From Nitrosopumilus sp. Nsub (GTDB taxonomy: Archaea > Thermoproteota > Nitrososphaeria > Nitrososphaerales > Nitrosopumilaceae): a DNA stretch of 64,000 bases. This document shows positions 62,404 through 64,000 of the stretch, piece after piece (positions within the stretch are counted from its first letter, which is position 1; the number at the start of each line of letters is the position of its first letter). The position numbers and the translations under genes were made by a program. The stretch lies in NCBI RefSeq assembly GCF_001541925.1, contig NZ_LQMW01000019.1:104172-168171 (forward strand), written 5' to 3'. Below the pieces are notes generated by a model. It saw only the letters and a program-made list of their open reading frames with translations, ran no database searches and was not told the DNA's origin.

Positions 62404-62691
62404 TTAAGGTTCGTTTCTCTTTACTTCAATTTCTATTGTTGAAACATTTCGGGTTCTACCATCTTCAGATTCTAATGATTCTGAATCAATTTTGATATTT
62501 CCAATGGAATATCCGGCATTTTCAGTTTTTCGTGCAACGATTTGTGCTACGTCTACTGCACGACCGATACTGAGTCCCCGAGCTTTGATGTTTACGGATG
62601 GTACATTTGCTAATTGAATTAGCGTCGATGTCACATATGCCATCAATGGTTTTTTACCAATGAATATGGTGTCTCTTGTTTCAGTGGACAT
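62404..62691 (-). CDS. albA: DNA/RNA-binding protein Alba
   Basis: 95 aa. IFIGKKPLMAYVTSTL carries the conserved Lys pair that contacts DNA, SVNIKARGLSIGRAVDVAQIVARK is the second strand-helix (in part), and the acidic-basic C terminus ends VKRNEP. Alba is an abundant chromatin and RNA-binding protein in archaea. Single gene, divergent from the HEAT protein. Confidence 0.95.
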   Translation of the reverse strand: MSTETRDTIFIGKKPLMAYVTSTLIQLANVPSVNIKARGLSIGRAVDVAQIVARKTENAGYSIGNIKIDSESLESEDGRTRNVSTIEIEVKRNEP

Positions 62692-62772
62692 GGATAATAT
62701 AGTATTTAACGATAATTTAAAGTTAAAATGAATTTTTTCTTAAAATAATAAAAAATTGAGAAAATCTAGGAC

Positions 62773-62778
62773 TTTTAA
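62773..62778 (+). promoter_or_regulatory. TATA-like box of the HEAT-repeat gene
   Basis: ttttaa centred 27-28 nt before the TTG start at 62803. Confidence 0.45.
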
Positions 62779-62802
62779 GTTCAAAATTTAATTTAAGATA
62801 AG

Positions 62803-63339
62803 TTGGAAAATATTTTAGAGGCATTAGAAACAGGAGAAAGTCAAAAAAAAATTGAAATTTTAGAAACTCTACAAAATACCGATGATTTGAAAATATTACA
62901 ACAGATTATTTCAAGATTAAATGATGACAGCATACAAGTTAGGGGTGAAGCATTTAATGCACTTTTATTAAACAAAAATGAAATTTCAAAAATTTTAATT
63001 AAAAATCTTGATTCTACAAATAAAAATATCAAAGGTTTTACATCACTAGTTTTAGCTAACAGAAATGAAAAAAATGCAATTCCAGAAATTATCAAAATTG
63101 TAAATGATAAACACGAAAGAGTAAGATCTTGTGCTATTGGTGCATTAGGATATCTTAAAGCAGAAAATATTTCAAAGATTGTTTTAAAATTAATTTCAGA
63201 TGCTAGTTTGGAAGTACAAATTAGTGCATTAAATACAGCAATTCAAACAAAAATTTCAATTCCAGAACATAAAATTAAAGAAATATCAAAAAATAATGAT
63301 GTCCAAATACAAAATCTATTATTGAAATTAAAAAAATAA
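62803..63339 (+). CDS. HEAT-repeat protein
   Basis: 178 aa from a TTG start. Helical repeats of about 30 residues are visible: ILQQIISRLNDDSIQVRGEAFNAL, then SLVLANRNEKNAIPEIIKIVNDKHERVRSCAIGALGYL (in part), then SKIVLKLISDASLEVQISALNTA. Such repeats bind proteins or nucleic acids. No catalytic motif. Partner unknown. Preceded by a TATA-like box; ends 1 nt before the tRNA-Ala gene. Confidence 0.85.
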   Translation: MENILEALETGESQKKIEILETLQNTDDLKILQQIISRLNDDSIQVRGEAFNALLLNKNEISKILIKNLDSTNKNIKGFTSLVLANRNEKNAIPEIIKIVNDKHERVRSCAIGALGYLKAENISKIVLKLISDASLEVQISALNTAIQTKISIPEHKIKEISKNNDVQIQNLLLKLKK

Positions 63340-63340
63340 G

Positions 63341-63414
63341 TGGACCGAAAGGGATTTGAACCCTTGATCCGATGCATGCCATGCACCTATCCTACCAGAC
63401 TAGACGACCGGCCC
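63341..63414 (-). tRNA. tRNA-Ala(GGC)
   Basis: Acceptor GGGCCGG pairs with TCGGTCC and contains the G3-U70 wobble that marks alanine tRNA. Anticodon stem GGTGC/GCATC, loop ATGGCAT, anticodon GGC. T-arm AAGGG-TTCAAAT-CCCTT regular. Discriminator A, no CCA. A 16-bp palindrome lies just upstream (63418-63433). Confidence 0.92.
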
Positions 63415-63417
63415 AAT

Positions 63418-63433
63418 AATCAGAATTCTGATT
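63418..63433. repeat. perfect 16-bp palindrome
   Basis: aatcagaattctgatt is its own reverse complement. It begins 4 nt upstream of the mature 5' end of tRNA-Ala and about 105 nt upstream of the flavin reductase gene. It could be an operator or an extruded leader hairpin; no other feature explains it. Confidence 0.7.
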
Positions 63434-63537
63434 GAATAATATTTTGTAAATTGGTTATTAACGTTTAGCGATTAATTATGAGAGATAATTGAAATTAACA
63501 CAATATATTTAAGATTCAATATGATGGTTGAATTATC

Positions 63538-64000
63538 ATGGTAGTAGACAATAAAGCAACGGTCACTTATGTTCAATTGTTAAAAGAAGATCTTCTTGTA
63601 ATGAGAATTGTGCCAAAAGATGGTCCAATTCCAGATTACCAAGCAGGTCAATTTCTCACATTAGGTTTACCAAATAAATTGGATGGTGGAAAAATTGTTA
63701 GAAGAGCATACTCAATTGCATCACATCCTGAAAATAAGGATTACATTGAATTTGTAATTAGATGGGTAAGAAAACCACTTCCAGGTAGATTAACTACTCA
63801 ATTATTTGATGTAAAAGAAGGAGATGAAATTCTTTGGTTAAAACCAGCAGGTAAAGCATTAGGAATTAGTCAAGAACTACCAAACGGTGAAAAAGACAAT
63901 AGAAGAATTGTCTGCATTGGCGGTGGAACAGGATTGGCACCTTTTGTCAGTTTTGCACAACATCTTCATGACACAAACGACAAAAGAGAGATCGTTGTCT
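63538..64000 (+). CDS. FAD/NAD(P)-dependent ferredoxin reductase family, 3'-truncated
   Basis: Starts at ATG 63538 (MVVDNKATVTYVQLLKEDL) and runs past the window end. RRAYSIASHPENKDYIEFV binds FAD; GGGTGLAPFVSFAQH is the NAD(P) site. About 70 percent of the visible residues match the gene at 51652, so the two are recent paralogues. The C-terminal ICGY-like end is outside the window. A TATA-like atatattta lies about 33 nt before the start. Confidence 0.93.
   Translation, partial: MVVDNKATVTYVQLLKEDLLVMRIVPKDGPIPDYQAGQFLTLGLPNKLDGGKIVRRAYSIASHPENKDYIEFVIRWVRKPLPGRLTTQLFDVKEGDEILWLKPAGKALGISQELPNGEKDNRRIVCIGGGTGLAPFVSFAQHLHDTNDKREIVV

Overview
The window reads as one stretch of a low-GC chromosome from a Nitrosopumilus-type marine ammonia-oxidizing archaeon (Thaumarchaeota / Nitrososphaerota). 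Supporting points are archaeal ribosomal and polymerase proteins (uS4, uS2, RpoN), Alba, RfcL, ABCE1, Trm5, archaeal-type GluRS and CobT, an isopentenyl-phosphate-kinase mevalonate route, an acetyl/propionyl-CoA carboxylase as used in the 3-hydroxypropionate/4-hydroxybutyrate cycle, a membrane-anchored cupredoxin, and an 11-subunit complex I without the NADH module. Many genes appear leaderless, with a TATA-like box about 26 nt before the start codon. I used this spacing to choose several starts. The assignment rests on gene content and recalled homologues; no search was run.

Layout. 1-6300: end of rps4, glmS, a family protein cut by a stop codon, a cupredoxin, cobT, a metallo-hydrolase, nnrE and translin. 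6308-14503: tRNA-Leu, then one long plus-strand run rpoN-eno-rps2-mvk-ipk-idi-idsA-gltX-FAH hydrolase, joining core information genes to isoprenoid lipid synthesis. 14500-19552: small single genes (acetyltransferase, Rieske, UPF0147, methyltransferase-like, CorA) and tRNA-His. 19628-22928: a minus-strand operon for the non-oxidative pentose phosphate pathway, with ribulose-phosphate epimerase fused to one half of a split transketolase. 23004-31584: DCC-family oxidoreductase, leucyl aminopeptidase, a tiny C2H2 zinc-finger gene, a lone 5S rRNA, ABCE1, Trm5, RimI, a site-2 protease, a LarA-like protein and pyrE. 31696-33495: two tRNAs, a CADD/TenA-like oxidase and a short prenyl synthase. 33485-43870: the complex I operon nuoABCDHIJKMLN, minus strand. 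43971-50699: peroxiredoxin, the three-gene acyl-CoA carboxylase, and an rfcL cluster with two unrecognised proteins. 50770-56762: IMPase family, flavin reductase, DUF1059, a degenerate glutamyl-tRNA reductase, a coiled-coil protein, two tRNAs, argH and a MIP18-type Fe-S protein. 56759-60019: succinate dehydrogenase operon, divergent from a PadR regulator with a strong operator. 60719-64000: small zinc proteins, an isocitrate-lyase-family enzyme, Alba, a HEAT-repeat protein, tRNA-Ala and the start of a second flavin reductase.

How it fits together. Complex I, succinate dehydrogenase, the flavin reductases, the cupredoxin and the Rieske protein are redox parts. The carboxylase feeds carbon fixation. 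GlmS, the pentose phosphate operon and enolase serve sugar-phosphate metabolism. The mevalonate kinase to prenyl synthase run makes the lipid precursors. I saw no insertion sequence, prophage, integrase or CRISPR array; the region looks like core genome.

The most unusual signals are a glutamyl-tRNA-reductase-like protein lacking its catalytic Cys and His, a PadR gene with two abutting 12-bp palindromes between TATA and start codon, a type I IPP isomerase with Ala at the catalytic Cys position, a prenyl synthase missing a conserved loop, two tiny zinc-protein genes, a single A/T box exactly midway between two divergent start codons, and irregular T-arms in four of seven tRNAs.
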